The translations under genes were made by a program, and so were the position numbers. Under the pieces are notes generated by a model. The model was not told the DNA's origin, made no database searches, and was given only the letters and a program-made list of their open reading frames with translations. Shown here piece by piece: positions 33,861-41,350 of a stretch of 41,350 nt of DNA; within the stretch, counting starts at the first letter, position 1; each line of letters opens with the position of its first letter. This stretch comes from Paraburkholderia terricola (GTDB lineage: Bacteria; Pseudomonadota; Gammaproteobacteria; Burkholderiales; Burkholderiaceae), in assembly GCF_900142195.1 (NCBI RefSeq), contig NZ_FRAB01000050.1, positions 1-41,350 on the forward strand, in the 5' to 3' direction.

Positions 33861-34712
33861 ATGTTTCCGATCTCGATCGACAAATGGAAGCCGGTGTCGC
33901 GCCGCGTGTACAAACTGACGTTGCCGATCGCATTGCTGATCTGGCTGCTGCCGATGATCGCGGTGCTCGTCACGTCCGTGCGCTCCACCGAGGAACTGAG
34001 CGAGGGCAATTATTGGGGCTGGCCGAAGCACTTCGCGATGTTCGACAACTATCGCGAGGCGCTGACCACGTCGCCGATGCTGCATTACTTCTGGAACAGC
34101 GTGCTGATCACGGTGCCCGCTGTCGTCGGCTCGATCGCGCTTGCGTCGATGGCGGGGTTCGCGCTGGCTATCTACCGGTTTCGCGGCAACTCGACCTTGT
34201 TTGCGACTTTCGTCGCGGGCAATTTCGTGCCGGTGCAGGTGTTGATGATCCCGGTGCGTGATCTATCGTTGCAATTGGGACTGTTCAATACGGTCAGCGC
34301 GTTGATTCTGTTTCATGTGTCGTTTCAAACCGGATTCTGCGCGCTGTTTCTGCGCAATTTCATCAAGCAGTTGCCATTCGAACTGGTCGAGGCGGCGCGC
34401 ATCGAGGGCGCGAACGAGTGGACCGTGTTCTTCAGGATCGTGTTGCCGCTGATACGTCCCGCGCTCGCGGCGTTGGCGATTCTCGTGTTCACGTTCGTCT
34501 GGAACGACTACTTCTGGGCGCTGTGCCTGACGCAAGGTGACGATGCGGCGCCGATCACGGTCGGCGTGGCCGCGTTGAAGGGCCAATGGACGACCGCCTG
34601 GAATCTCGTATCGGCCGGGTCGATTCTCGCCGCGTTGCCTTCGGTCGCGATGTTCTTCGCCATGCAGAAGCACTTTGTGGCGGGGCTGACGTTTGGCGCG
34701 ACGAAGGGGTAG
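33861..34712 (+). CDS. ABC sugar permease, MalG-like
   Basis: This 283-residue permease has about 6 spans and an EAA loop (EAARIEGANEWTVFFRIVLPLIRPA) near residue 178. AAGGAG lies 6 nt before the ATG. It is the last gene of the operon, 9 nt after its partner permease. Length and motif are standard for CUT1 transporters. No clear terminator is seen in the 30 nt before the convergent tonB gene. Confidence 0.9.
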   Translation: MFPISIDKWKPVSRRVYKLTLPIALLIWLLPMIAVLVTSVRSTEELSEGNYWGWPKHFAMFDNYREALTTSPMLHYFWNSVLITVPAVVGSIALASMAGFALAIYRFRGNSTLFATFVAGNFVPVQVLMIPVRDLSLQLGLFNTVSALILFHVSFQTGFCALFLRNFIKQLPFELVEAARIEGANEWTVFFRIVLPLIRPALAALAILVFTFVWNDYFWALCLTQGDDAAPITVGVAALKGQWTTAWNLVSAGSILAALPSVAMFFAMQKHFVAGLTFGATKG

Positions 34713-34742
34713 GGCGGGGATGGTTCCGTTGGCGATCGGCGG

Positions 34743-35486
34743 CTAGTTCACGTTGAAATGCACACGGACGTCCTGGCGTGTTTCGACCGGATGTCCGCCC
34801 TGCATCGCCGGCAGGTAGCGCCATTTGTGAAGCGCCTGAAGCAGAATCTGGTTGAGCCGCGGATTGGGCGTCGGCTTGATGAGTTTGACGTCGACCGAAC
34901 CGTCGACGTGAATCACGAAGCGCGCGGTCGCGATGGTTTGATACGCCTGCTCGCGCAAATCGTCGGGCAACTCCGGCAATGGTTGCGAGAGGGAGCGCGC
35001 GGCTGCATCGTTGGATGAGGTGGCGGACGGTGTGGCGCTTTGTTTTTCTTGCGAGCCTTCAACGGTGTGAGACGGCGTCTCGGCCGCGGCTTTCGATTCG
35101 CTCGCCACCGGTGCGGGCTGAAGCGGCGCGATGCTTTGCGTTGCGCGCGTATCCGCATTCGGTTTGGTGATCGATGCGGCGTGTTGCTGCAACGCGCGAC
35201 GAGGCGGCTCGACAGGTTTCGGCGGACGGGGCGGACTCGGCGAAGCAGCCGGAGCGGGCGCGGCGCGAGCCGGATGCAACGAGCTTGTCGCGGCAGGCGG
35301 ATCGATTTCCACCACGCGCATCTCCAACGGCTCCTCGGCTGTCGGTGCTGCGTTGAGCGTGGCCAGCCAGCGTCCGAATTCAAGCAGGAACATAAACCAG
35401 AGCAGGAACGCCAGCACGACCGCTAGCGCGATCCGTACCTTCGGAGCATCGCCGATGGCGACGGCAACGCGTGTTCCGCTACTCAC
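34743..35486 (-). CDS. tonB: TonB energy-transducing protein
   Basis: This 247-residue protein has an N-terminal anchor (VRIALAVVLAFLLWFMFLLEFGRWL, about 16-40) and a long Pro/Ala/Ser-rich periplasmic linker (about 60-165). A C-terminal TonB domain follows, with RFVIHVDGSVDVKLIKPTPNPRLNQILLQALHKWRYLPA and a final beta strand DVRVHFNVN. It starts at GTG 35486, overlapping the exbD stop by 8 nt. The four-gene run TBDR, exbB, exbD, tonB points to a transducer dedicated to the receptor encoded upstream. Confidence 0.9.
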   Translation of the reverse strand: MSSGTRVAVAIGDAPKVRIALAVVLAFLLWFMFLLEFGRWLATLNAAPTAEEPLEMRVVEIDPPAATSSLHPARAAPAPAASPSPPRPPKPVEPPRRALQQHAASITKPNADTRATQSIAPLQPAPVASESKAAAETPSHTVEGSQEKQSATPSATSSNDAAARSLSQPLPELPDDLREQAYQTIATARFVIHVDGSVDVKLIKPTPNPRLNQILLQALHKWRYLPAMQGGHPVETRQDVRVHFNVN

Positions 35487-35877
35487 GATGCACCGCGATC
35501 AGAAAGTGCTCCGCCCCGCCGCGGCGAGCGGCCAGCATCGCTTGAACGACTACGCCGTGACCGGCTGCGTCGTCGGCGGCAATGACGACATTTCCGTTGG
35601 ATTGGAGCAGGTGCTTGACCGTCGACTCGATCTGGTCCGGGCGCACCGACTCACGATTCACAAATACCTCGTTGCGCCGGTCCACCGAAATCGTTAGCGG
35701 TTCATGCGCCGCCATTTGCTGCGCGCGGCCGGCGGGAAGCGTGAGCTTGACGGCGTCGAGCCGCTGCATCGCCAGTGAGGCCAGCATGAAAGTCGCCAGC
35801 AGAAAGAACATCACGTCGATCATCGGAATGATTTCGATGCGGCCGCGCCGCGCCGCACGCGAACGCTTGAACTTCAC
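35479..35877 (-). CDS. exbD: ExbD/TolR-type proton channel subunit
   Basis: This 132-residue protein has a short basic cytoplasmic tail (KFKRSRAARRGRIEIIPMIDVMFFLLATFMLASLA) and one membrane span. The essential aspartate lies in the span start (Asp20, in IPMIDVMF). A periplasmic domain follows. GTG 35877 overlaps the exbB stop (GTGA). It forms the proton channel with ExbB that energises TonB. Confidence 0.92.
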   Translation of the reverse strand: MKFKRSRAARRGRIEIIPMIDVMFFLLATFMLASLAMQRLDAVKLTLPAGRAQQMAAHEPLTISVDRRNEVFVNRESVRPDQIESTVKHLLQSNGNVVIAADDAAGHGVVVQAMLAARRGGAEHFLIAVHRE

Positions 35878-36521
35878 GACCGTTCTCCCGCCGTCGATGC
35901 GGCCAGACGGATTTCGCCGAGTCGCGCATTTGCGAACGATTCGAGTTCGTCCATCAGACGTTCGAGCCGACGCGAAAAATAGTTGAACGCAAAGAGCGCG
36001 AACAGCGCGACGACAAGACCGATGGCGGTCGCGACGAGTGACTGCGCCACACCGCCGGTGACGCCGCCCGGATCGACGAGCCCGCTACCGCCGAACAACT
36101 GGAACGAATGCATCATGCCGACGATGGTGCCAAGCAAACCGAGCAGCGGGGCAGCCGTGACGATCGTTTCCAATACCCAGAAGCCCTTGCTCATGTCGCG
36201 CTCGATTTGCGAGGCGAGCAATTCCGCCTTCGCCTCGCGTAGCCACAGCGGAACTGCGGGCTCGGGCGTCCACGGCGCGTTCATTCGCCTGAAAGCGTTT
36301 TGGCTGGCGACGTGTTTCAAGCTGCTGGACCAGTCGAGGGCCGATCCGCTCGCGCTGATTTCATGTGATCCGCGCATCGCAGCCGGCAAGCGACCAAAAC
36401 GCAGGAACACGTATGAGCGGTCGAGGACGATCGTGACCGCGAGAATGGCGAGTACCGTGAGCGGATAGATAACCCATCCACCCACGCGTACCGCCGCCAG
36501 AACATGTGTCCAATCTTGCAT
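35874..36521 (-). CDS. exbB: ExbB/TolQ/MotA-family proton channel subunit
   Basis: This 215-residue inner-membrane protein has a first span near the N-terminus (GGWVIYPLTVLAILAVTIVLDRSYVFL). Two later spans have the family signature ETIVTAAPLLGLLGTIVGMM and GGVAQSLVATAIGLVVALFALFAFNYF. It starts 26 nt after the receptor gene and overlaps exbD. TolQ is excluded by the setting beside a receptor and tonB. Confidence 0.9.
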   Translation of the reverse strand: MQDWTHVLAAVRVGGWVIYPLTVLAILAVTIVLDRSYVFLRFGRLPAAMRGSHEISASGSALDWSSSLKHVASQNAFRRMNAPWTPEPAVPLWLREAKAELLASQIERDMSKGFWVLETIVTAAPLLGLLGTIVGMMHSFQLFGGSGLVDPGGVTGGVAQSLVATAIGLVVALFALFAFNYFSRRLERLMDELESFANARLGEIRLAASTAGERS

Positions 36522-36547
36522 GACAGATCTCTTATGGGCCGACGGAT

Positions 36548-38746
36548 TCAGAAATGCTTGGTGACGCCTGCATAGACGGCGAAATGCGGACCGTATTGCG
36601 GCGCGCCGACGCCGATGCCCGAGCCGTCGCGCAACTCATAGACGCGATTGAACGCGTTGACCACGACGAGGCGGGCATCGAATTTGCCGAGCATAGGCTG
36701 GTTGAAGTGCTGAATCACACCGAGGTTGATCTGCGCGTAGACCGGCAGGCGGTCGGTGTTCGCAAAGCCGCTGCGCAAGCCGCTGCCTACGAGGCCATCG
36801 AATGTGAAGGTGGTTCTGCCGAGGTCGTAGGTTCCGCCGAATGAGGCGGTGATGCGCTGATCGTGGTCGAGATTTACCCAGTGAGAGCTGATATAAGCGA
36901 GCTCGTCTGCATCGAAATTGAATTGCGCCGAGTCGATCTGTTTGCCCTGCGCGCGGCTATACGCGAGATTCAGATAGGCGGACACATTGTCCTGCTTGTA
37001 GTTTGCGGTGAACTCGAGTCCGTACACGCGCCCGTACTGGTAGTTGAACGGCGTGAAGATGAGAGCGGAGCCGAACTGACCTTCGTCGAGCAGGTTGGTG
37101 GATTTTTTGTAGTAGGCGTCGAGGCCGATGGTCACGTTCGAGCCGAGCCGCTGCGTCACGCCCAGATCGAAGTAATGGCTGCGTTCGGGTTGCACCGGAT
37201 CGTTCTGAGCGGACGGACTCTGATTGGTCGTGCCGTTGAAGCGGCCGATGGTCGAGCCGGACAATAGTTCGAACGCAGGCGGCGTGAAGTAGCGCGCGTA
37301 ACCGGCGTGAAAGGTGGTGGTCGGTGTCAGCGCATAGACGAGACCGATGCGCGGGCTCAACTGACTCGCGCTGACGTATTCGTCCATCTTGTCGTAGCGC
37401 AGGCCGTAGTTGAGCGTGAGCTTGTCGGTGATCTTCCATTCGTCCTGCACGTAGGCGCTGTACAGGTAGCCGGTTTTGCTGCTCGAGTCGTGGATGTTGA
37501 AGGGCTGGTCCGATGCCTGGTTGCCGTCGGCGTCCGTCGCGAAGACGTTGACGTTGTCGTCGAATACCGCGTGCTCCTGCTGGAAGAGTATGCCGGAGCG
37601 GATCGTATGCTTGTCGTTCAGCCGCCAGGTGGTGTCCAGTTGCGCGCCGTTAGCCGAGTTGCTGTGAAAGTCCTTCGATGCCACGCCATTGAATAGCAGA
37701 TCGCCAACCGGATCGGGATTGAATTGCGTTCGCGTGTAGCGTGTAAAGAGCGCGACCTGATAGTCGAGTGCGCCGCCATTGGTGCCCTGAAGCGCCACGA
37801 CCGCAAAGTTGTTCAGCTCCGATTGCGTTTCGTTCAACCGGCTCGAATCGAACGTGTTATTGCCGTTGAGCGTGAAGTTCGTCTGCAAGCCTGGCGTATT
37901 GGGGATTTCAAACTGATTGCTGGTGGTGCCGAACATCACGCTCAACCGGGTAAGCGGGTTGATGATGTACGACATATAGCCGAATGCGTCGCCCTGGCGC
38001 GTGTGATCGTGCAATGCATTGGCGCTCGCGGTCGGATTCTCGATGCCGAGGTTGTTGACGCCGAGCGATCCGCTGAAGTAGTAGCTGAACGGCCCCTGAC
38101 TGCCGAACACGTCGGCGCTGGTCTTGAGGGTCTGGTGGCTGCCGCCGAATACGCCGATGGACCCGCCGTTGCCCGCATCGCCTGTCTTCGTGCGAATGTC
38201 CACCACGCCGGCCGTACGGTAGCCGTACTGCGCGGGCAACGCGCCGGTCAGCAGGTTCACCTGATCGATGATGCGCGTGTCGAGCGTTTGCCCGAAGCCG
38301 CTAATCGGCTCGGGAATGATGATGCCGTTGATGCGGTATTGCAGATCCGCATGGTCTCCGCGCACGTGCAACTGTCCATACGAATCGGCGGCCACGCCGG
38401 GTGCCTGCAACAGCACCTGATTCAGCGGCGTGTCCTGCCCCGCGGGCAGCGCATCGATGTCGGCCTGACTGAAGCGATACACGCTGCTGCCGGTTTCCGG
38501 CGATAGGCCGTTGCGGGCCCGATCGAGCCGCTTCGCGTTCACCTGAACGTCGAGCGTGTCGCTGCTGGTCACATTGTTTGCGGCGCTATCGGTGTTTGCC
38601 GTGCTTGCCGTGGCGTTGCTGACCGGCTTGCCGGATGCATCGACGACAGCGCCGGTTGCCGGGCGGTCGGTCGGCGCGGCGTGGGCATGAGCGGCAAAAG
38701 CGGATAGCAGCAAGGCTGCGTGCGAGACGCGCGTGTGGTTCTTCAT
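36548..38746 (-). CDS. TonB-dependent outer-membrane receptor
   Basis: This 732-residue receptor has a signal peptide (MKNHTRVSHAALLLSAFAAHAHA) and a short N-terminal region with a possible TonB box (SDTLDVQVNA, about 59-68). The plug domain follows (ALPAGQDTPLNQVLLQAPGVAADS, LHVRGDHADLQYRINGI, about 90-200), then a beta-barrel ending in the usual aromatic residue (GVTKHF). There is no N-terminal signalling extension, so it is not a FecA-type transducer. The substrate is unknown: no cysteine- or histidine-rich loop gives it away. A metal-regulator-like box lies 110 nt upstream, which hints at iron or zinc. It heads an operon with its own exbB, exbD and tonB. Confidence 0.9.
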   Translation of the reverse strand: MKNHTRVSHAALLLSAFAAHAHAAPTDRPATGAVVDASGKPVSNATASTANTDSAANNVTSSDTLDVQVNAKRLDRARNGLSPETGSSVYRFSQADIDALPAGQDTPLNQVLLQAPGVAADSYGQLHVRGDHADLQYRINGIIIPEPISGFGQTLDTRIIDQVNLLTGALPAQYGYRTAGVVDIRTKTGDAGNGGSIGVFGGSHQTLKTSADVFGSQGPFSYYFSGSLGVNNLGIENPTASANALHDHTRQGDAFGYMSYIINPLTRLSVMFGTTSNQFEIPNTPGLQTNFTLNGNNTFDSSRLNETQSELNNFAVVALQGTNGGALDYQVALFTRYTRTQFNPDPVGDLLFNGVASKDFHSNSANGAQLDTTWRLNDKHTIRSGILFQQEHAVFDDNVNVFATDADGNQASDQPFNIHDSSSKTGYLYSAYVQDEWKITDKLTLNYGLRYDKMDEYVSASQLSPRIGLVYALTPTTTFHAGYARYFTPPAFELLSGSTIGRFNGTTNQSPSAQNDPVQPERSHYFDLGVTQRLGSNVTIGLDAYYKKSTNLLDEGQFGSALIFTPFNYQYGRVYGLEFTANYKQDNVSAYLNLAYSRAQGKQIDSAQFNFDADELAYISSHWVNLDHDQRITASFGGTYDLGRTTFTFDGLVGSGLRSGFANTDRLPVYAQINLGVIQHFNQPMLGKFDARLVVVNAFNRVYELRDGSGIGVGAPQYGPHFAVYAGVTKHF

Positions 38747-39092
38747 CGTTATTTTGTTTGAATGTTGGCGACTGGGCGAGGGTGTCTTTCGTCGGAGATG
38801 TTCTTGTTAGCTCAGGATGAATGGCGGCGATTTGCCACTTTCCCCGTGCGCCGAGAATGTTATATCATTGCACTCAAAAAAGAAAATGACAATTCGATGA
38901 TGCGCATGCGGAGGGAGCGTGAGGCGATGACGGCGAGCGGAAAACGCGTCGCCCCAATGCAAGCGGCGGATCTTTGAAATCCGCGCATGAGCTTGCATGA
39001 GAAGAGACCGCCAGGCATCACGGCATAGGGACGGGGCTGGCGAGCGTGAGTGAGCTGCTGGAGTCGACTCGAATAATCACGCGTGGGACCGG
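38747..39092. other. Control region of the receptor operon and 3' flank of the hydrolase gene
   Basis: This 346-nt gap has an A/T-rich core at about 38855-38900, unlike the rest of the window. It holds the metal-regulator-like palindrome listed separately, together with a TATAAC hexamer on the minus strand that could be the -10 element. The remaining sequence towards 39092 shows no convincing gene or terminator. Confidence 0.5.
38856..38869 (-). promoter_or_regulatory. Candidate Zur/Fur-type operator upstream of the receptor operon
   Basis: AATGTTATATCATT is palindromic except for one mismatched pair. It resembles the inner part of Zur boxes (TGTTATANNATAACA) and also fits parts of Fur boxes. 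It overlaps a TATAAC hexamer, with TTTTCT 17 nt further upstream on the minus strand, and lies 110 nt before the receptor start. The choice between zinc and iron control is open. Confidence 0.4.
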
Positions 39093-39887
39093 TTACGGTT
39101 GCGCGTGCTTCGCGGCGTCCTCGATAACCGCGACGACTTCCTTCGGCCGCGATTCATACACCGAGTGACTCGCGCCGGCGAGCACCGTCGTGTGACTATG
39201 CGCGCGCGCGTAGTACCAGCGTTCGAGGTCGGGGTTGATGATCTTGTCGTCCGCGGCGACGATGCCCCAACTCGGCTTGCTGGTCCAGGCGGCGACCGTC
39301 ATCGGCGTCGAGAAGACTTTCGCGGCGGTCAGCATCTGCGCATGCGACTCGAATTGAGCTTCCTTGAGCGGCAGGTCGGCGGCGAAATCCTTCGGGAAAT
39401 CCGCCGGGTTCAGATAGGTGTAGCCGTCGTCCGTTTTCATGATCGCGCCCGGCTGCTTCGACGTATAGCTCGGCATGCCCTTGCCGAGTGTGCTCTCGTC
39501 CTCGCCGACGGCCGGCGCATGGGCGGCCACATATACCAGGCCGACGACGTTCGGGTGTACGCCGGCCTCGGTGATGACCGAGCCGCCGTAACTATGGGCC
39601 ACGAGAATCGTGGGACCGTTCTGCTGATCGAGAACCCGCTTCGTGGCGGCGACGTCGTCTTCGAGCGAGGTCAGCGGCTCCTGCACGACGGTGACGTGAT
39701 AGCCGTCTTTCGTGAGTTTTTCGTAGACCGGCTTCCAGCCCGAGCCGTCCACCCACGCGCCGTGTACGAGAACAATGTTGTGGACGGGAGCGCTTTGCGC
39801 TTTGACCTCCTGCGCCGTGGCGGCGGTCGAGGCAAAAACACAGGCGGACAATGACAGGACGGCAGCGGCGACGGGCATCAGTTTCAT
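39093..39887 (-). CDS. Secreted alpha/beta hydrolase
   Basis: This 264-residue hydrolase has a signal peptide (MKLMPVAAAVLSLSACVFASTAATAQ). The oxyanion region is VHGAWVDGSGW (41-51) and the nucleophile elbow is AHSYGGS with Ser99. An aspartate at 213 or 214 in AADDKI and His241 in GASHSVY complete the triad. AAGGAG before the ATG at 39887 decides the start. It resembles the EstC/salicylate-esterase-like group of small periplasmic hydrolases, whose natural substrates are mostly unknown. It is not obviously linked to its neighbours. Confidence 0.87.
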   Translation of the reverse strand: MKLMPVAAAVLSLSACVFASTAATAQEVKAQSAPVHNIVLVHGAWVDGSGWKPVYEKLTKDGYHVTVVQEPLTSLEDDVAATKRVLDQQNGPTILVAHSYGGSVITEAGVHPNVVGLVYVAAHAPAVGEDESTLGKGMPSYTSKQPGAIMKTDDGYTYLNPADFPKDFAADLPLKEAQFESHAQMLTAAKVFSTPMTVAAWTSKPSWGIVAADDKIINPDLERWYYARAHSHTTVLAGASHSVYESRPKEVVAVIEDAAKHAQP

Positions 39888-40002
39888 GACTAACTCCTTT
39901 TGATAGGCGAGAAAAAGTTTCGAGAGGAAAGGGATCAATAGCGGAACGCGTGGCGGGCATGCTTCGCCTATGAGAGACGAAGCGGCGCCTCATGCAAGCC
40001 GT

Positions 40003-40353
40003 TCAGCTACCGAAGAAAACATTGCAATAGCTCACCGGTCCCACGCAGTTGGAATTCATCGACATGCGCGTGGACGCACCGGACGACGAACTGCCGTTCT
40101 GCGCCACGCCGCCATACGCCCGCGATCCGGTTTGCGGCCCGTCCTGCGCGGCGATCCTGGCCTCGGCTGCCTGGATGTCGGCGGGGTAGGTAGCGTCGTC
40201 GGCGACGGACGGGTTGTAGCCTGCCTGCTCGACGCGCACCAGGTCGGCGCGAACTTCAGCACGTGTCAACGGCGCGTTCGATTGTGCGAAGCTGAGAACC
40301 GGAGCAGCGAGGGTGCCGGCGGCGAGAGCAAAACAGATCAGAGCGTTTTTCAT
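40003..40353 (-). CDS. DUF4148-family small exported protein
   Basis: This 116-residue protein has a signal peptide (MKNALICFALAAGTLAAPVLSFAQS). It has the DUF4148 core LTRAEVRADLVRVEQAGYNPSVADDATYPADIQAAEARIAAQ, which is abundant in many copies in Burkholderia and Paraburkholderia. The C-terminal tail is Ser/Gly-rich and has two cysteines (SNCVGPVSYCNVF) that could form a disulfide. The longer open frame is not used because the signal peptide starts at 40353. Function is unknown. Confidence 0.88.
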   Translation of the reverse strand: MKNALICFALAAGTLAAPVLSFAQSNAPLTRAEVRADLVRVEQAGYNPSVADDATYPADIQAAEARIAAQDGPQTGSRAYGGVAQNGSSSSGASTRMSMNSNCVGPVSYCNVFFGS

Positions 40354-41003
40354 GATGAGTATTCCTTGTTCAACGTAATGAAATGAAGGGCAATGGTTGC
40401 CCCGAAAAGTAGTGATGCTTGACTTGCTGCTGTACTGCACGAGGTGCGTCCGGTTGCGCCAGCCGATATAAGCCGGATTGCCTCGGCTAGCAATTCGGCA
40501 TTCCCTTTTCACAGGCGTGACTAAGCATCGGCGTATTCAAAACGCCTCGCTATGTCATCGGGAAATACGTCTTTGCTTGTTACCAACAGCGATGGTTAGT
40601 GATGGAGTCACGCATTGATGCTTGTCTCATCACTGGCGGCGAGTTGTTTTTCGCCGTCTGTGTAGGGGCAAACACGCCGGTTTGCCGCTTATTCCAAATT
40701 TTTTCCACCAGGCCGAATTTTTCGCTTGGAGGAACGAGTGGGCGCTGAGCACGGCGCCCGCCGGACAAAGCGCTCGCGGCGTCGCGGGGCGCGTGTATCG
40801 CTACCGTGACGGCATTCCAGCGGACATTGGCTGAGGCGCTACGCAGTATGCGCATCGCATTGGCGGCCAGTCCGAACGCCCACGGCAAACCATGGCAGCC
40901 CCGCGAATGCCGGCTATTGCATCGACTTTGCCGAGCCAGAACCGGGCGGGAATTATTTCTGAATTATTTGCGAATTTAGGCCAATAAAATAGTAAAGAGG
41001 CTT
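40354..41003. other. Gene-poor stretch before the IS5-like element
   Basis: About 650 nt without a gene I can support. The composition is patchy: A/T-rich around 40545-40730 and 40945-41000, GC-rich between. Two overlapping open frames exist: minus 40580-40888, and a plus-strand frame ending at 40834 with the tail RVYRYRDGIPADIG. Neither has a convincing start or a known domain. It may hold decayed gene remnants next to the insertion. Confidence 0.4.
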
Positions 41004-41350
41004 AACAGGCTGCTGAAGTATCGGCGGTAATGTCATCGCTGAAGGCCCCTGAAGCGTTGATGGAAGACCCCCACTTGCCCCTTGGAGATCATGCGCGGCG
41101 CCGACACATTCACCGAGAGTTTGTTTTCCATGCGCAAGCTGGACGACTTCGTTCCGAAGTCGCATCCGTTGCGTTCGATCCGGGTGATGGCGAACGAAGC
41201 ACTGGTGAAGATGGATCGGTTGTTTGCCGGGATGTACGAGGCCGACCTCAAGGGTGGGCGGCCGAGCATCGCGCCGGAGAAGTTGCTGCGAGCCATGCTG
41301 ATCCAGGTGCTCTACAGCATCCGCTCGGAGCGCCAATTGATGGATCAGGT
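41004..41350 (+). mobile_element. IS5-like insertion sequence, left part (cut by window end)
   Basis: The element seems to begin near 41004-41012 with ACAGGCTGCTGAAGT, a terminal sequence style common in this group. The transposase gene follows at 41091. Only the left end is visible, so the inverted repeat and target duplication cannot be checked. Confidence 0.55.
41091..41350 (+). CDS. IS5-family transposase, N-terminal part (incomplete)
   Basis: The first 86 codons of a DDE transposase start MRGADTFTESLFSMRKLDDFVPKS at 41091, with GGAG before it. The segment HPLRSIRVMANEAL, DLKGGRPSIAPEKLLRAMLIQVLYSIRSERQLMDQV is the N-terminal DUF772-type domain typical of IS5-family and related transposases. 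The catalytic DDE domain lies beyond the window. Nothing suggests it is broken within the visible part. Confidence 0.88.
   Translation, partial: MRGADTFTESLFSMRKLDDFVPKSHPLRSIRVMANEALVKMDRLFAGMYEADLKGGRPSIAPEKLLRAMLIQVLYSIRSERQLMDQ

Noticed and set aside
40580..40888. 102-codon minus-strand open frame
   Set aside because: No ribosome site, no recognisable domain, and it crosses a composition break.

Overview
The window is GC-rich, densely coded chromosomal DNA of a beta-proteobacterium, most likely Burkholderia or Paraburkholderia. I infer this from base composition, a DUF4148 protein, the quiC/aroQ/shikimate-dehydrogenase/MFS cassette, the hydroxyproline cluster and the style of the regulators. 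No rRNA, tRNA or CRISPR array was seen. The window begins in an IS91-type element (HUH transposase plus tyrosine recombinase) and ends in the start of an IS5-like transposase. Between them lies a row of catabolic and uptake cassettes, most with their own regulator.

Layout. (1) 1-2.5 kb: IS91-like element with an accessory integrase and inverted repeats at its edges. (2) 2.7-8.6 kb: trans-4-hydroxy-L-proline catabolism, with a deaminase of the DHDPS family, a 4-hydroxyproline epimerase, a three-subunit FAD/[2Fe-2S] D-hydroxyproline dehydrogenase whose genes overlap, and a PAS-AraC regulator. (3) 8.6-9.7 kb: three small genes (GIY-YIG-like protein, winged-helix-like protein, lipoprotein). A PmrA-type direct repeat lies upstream of the second. 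(4) 9.9-15.7 kb: quinate/shikimate catabolism (quiC divergent from aroQ, shikimate dehydrogenase and an MFS permease), a strong bidirectional terminator and a convergent TetR regulator. (5) 15.8-19.2 kb: a DAO-family FAD oxidoreductase downstream of an L-2-keto-3-deoxyarabonate dehydratase-like gene, with a divergent LysR regulator. (6) 19.4-22.4 kb: a large, divergent GT51/transpeptidase penicillin-binding protein. (7) 22.5-26.7 kb: FrcBCA-like fructose-type ABC transporter with a ROK regulator, and a promoter overlapped by a palindrome. (8) 27.1-34.7 kb: a LacI regulator divergent from an operon of MalK-type ATPase, GH42 beta-galactosidase, binding protein and two permeases, with a perfect 16-bp palindrome between them. 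(9) 34.7-38.7 kb: TonB-dependent receptor, ExbB, ExbD and TonB as one operon with a metal-regulator-like box upstream. (10) 39-41.35 kb: secreted alpha/beta hydrolase, DUF4148 protein, a gene-poor stretch and the truncated IS5-like element.

How the genes work together. The hydroxyproline pathway and the deoxyarabonate dehydratase should both end at 2-oxoglutarate semialdehyde, yet no semialdehyde dehydrogenase is present here, so that step must lie elsewhere. The quinate/shikimate cassette should deliver protocatechuate to a ring-cleavage pathway that is also outside the window. The GH42 operon looks self-contained: import an oligogalactoside, split it in the cytoplasm, and relieve LacI repression. 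I found no clearly new multigene system. The best leads are the altered glycosyltransferase motifs of the large PBP, the pairing of a deoxyarabonate dehydratase with an amine-oxidase-like flavoprotein, and several well-formed operator candidates.
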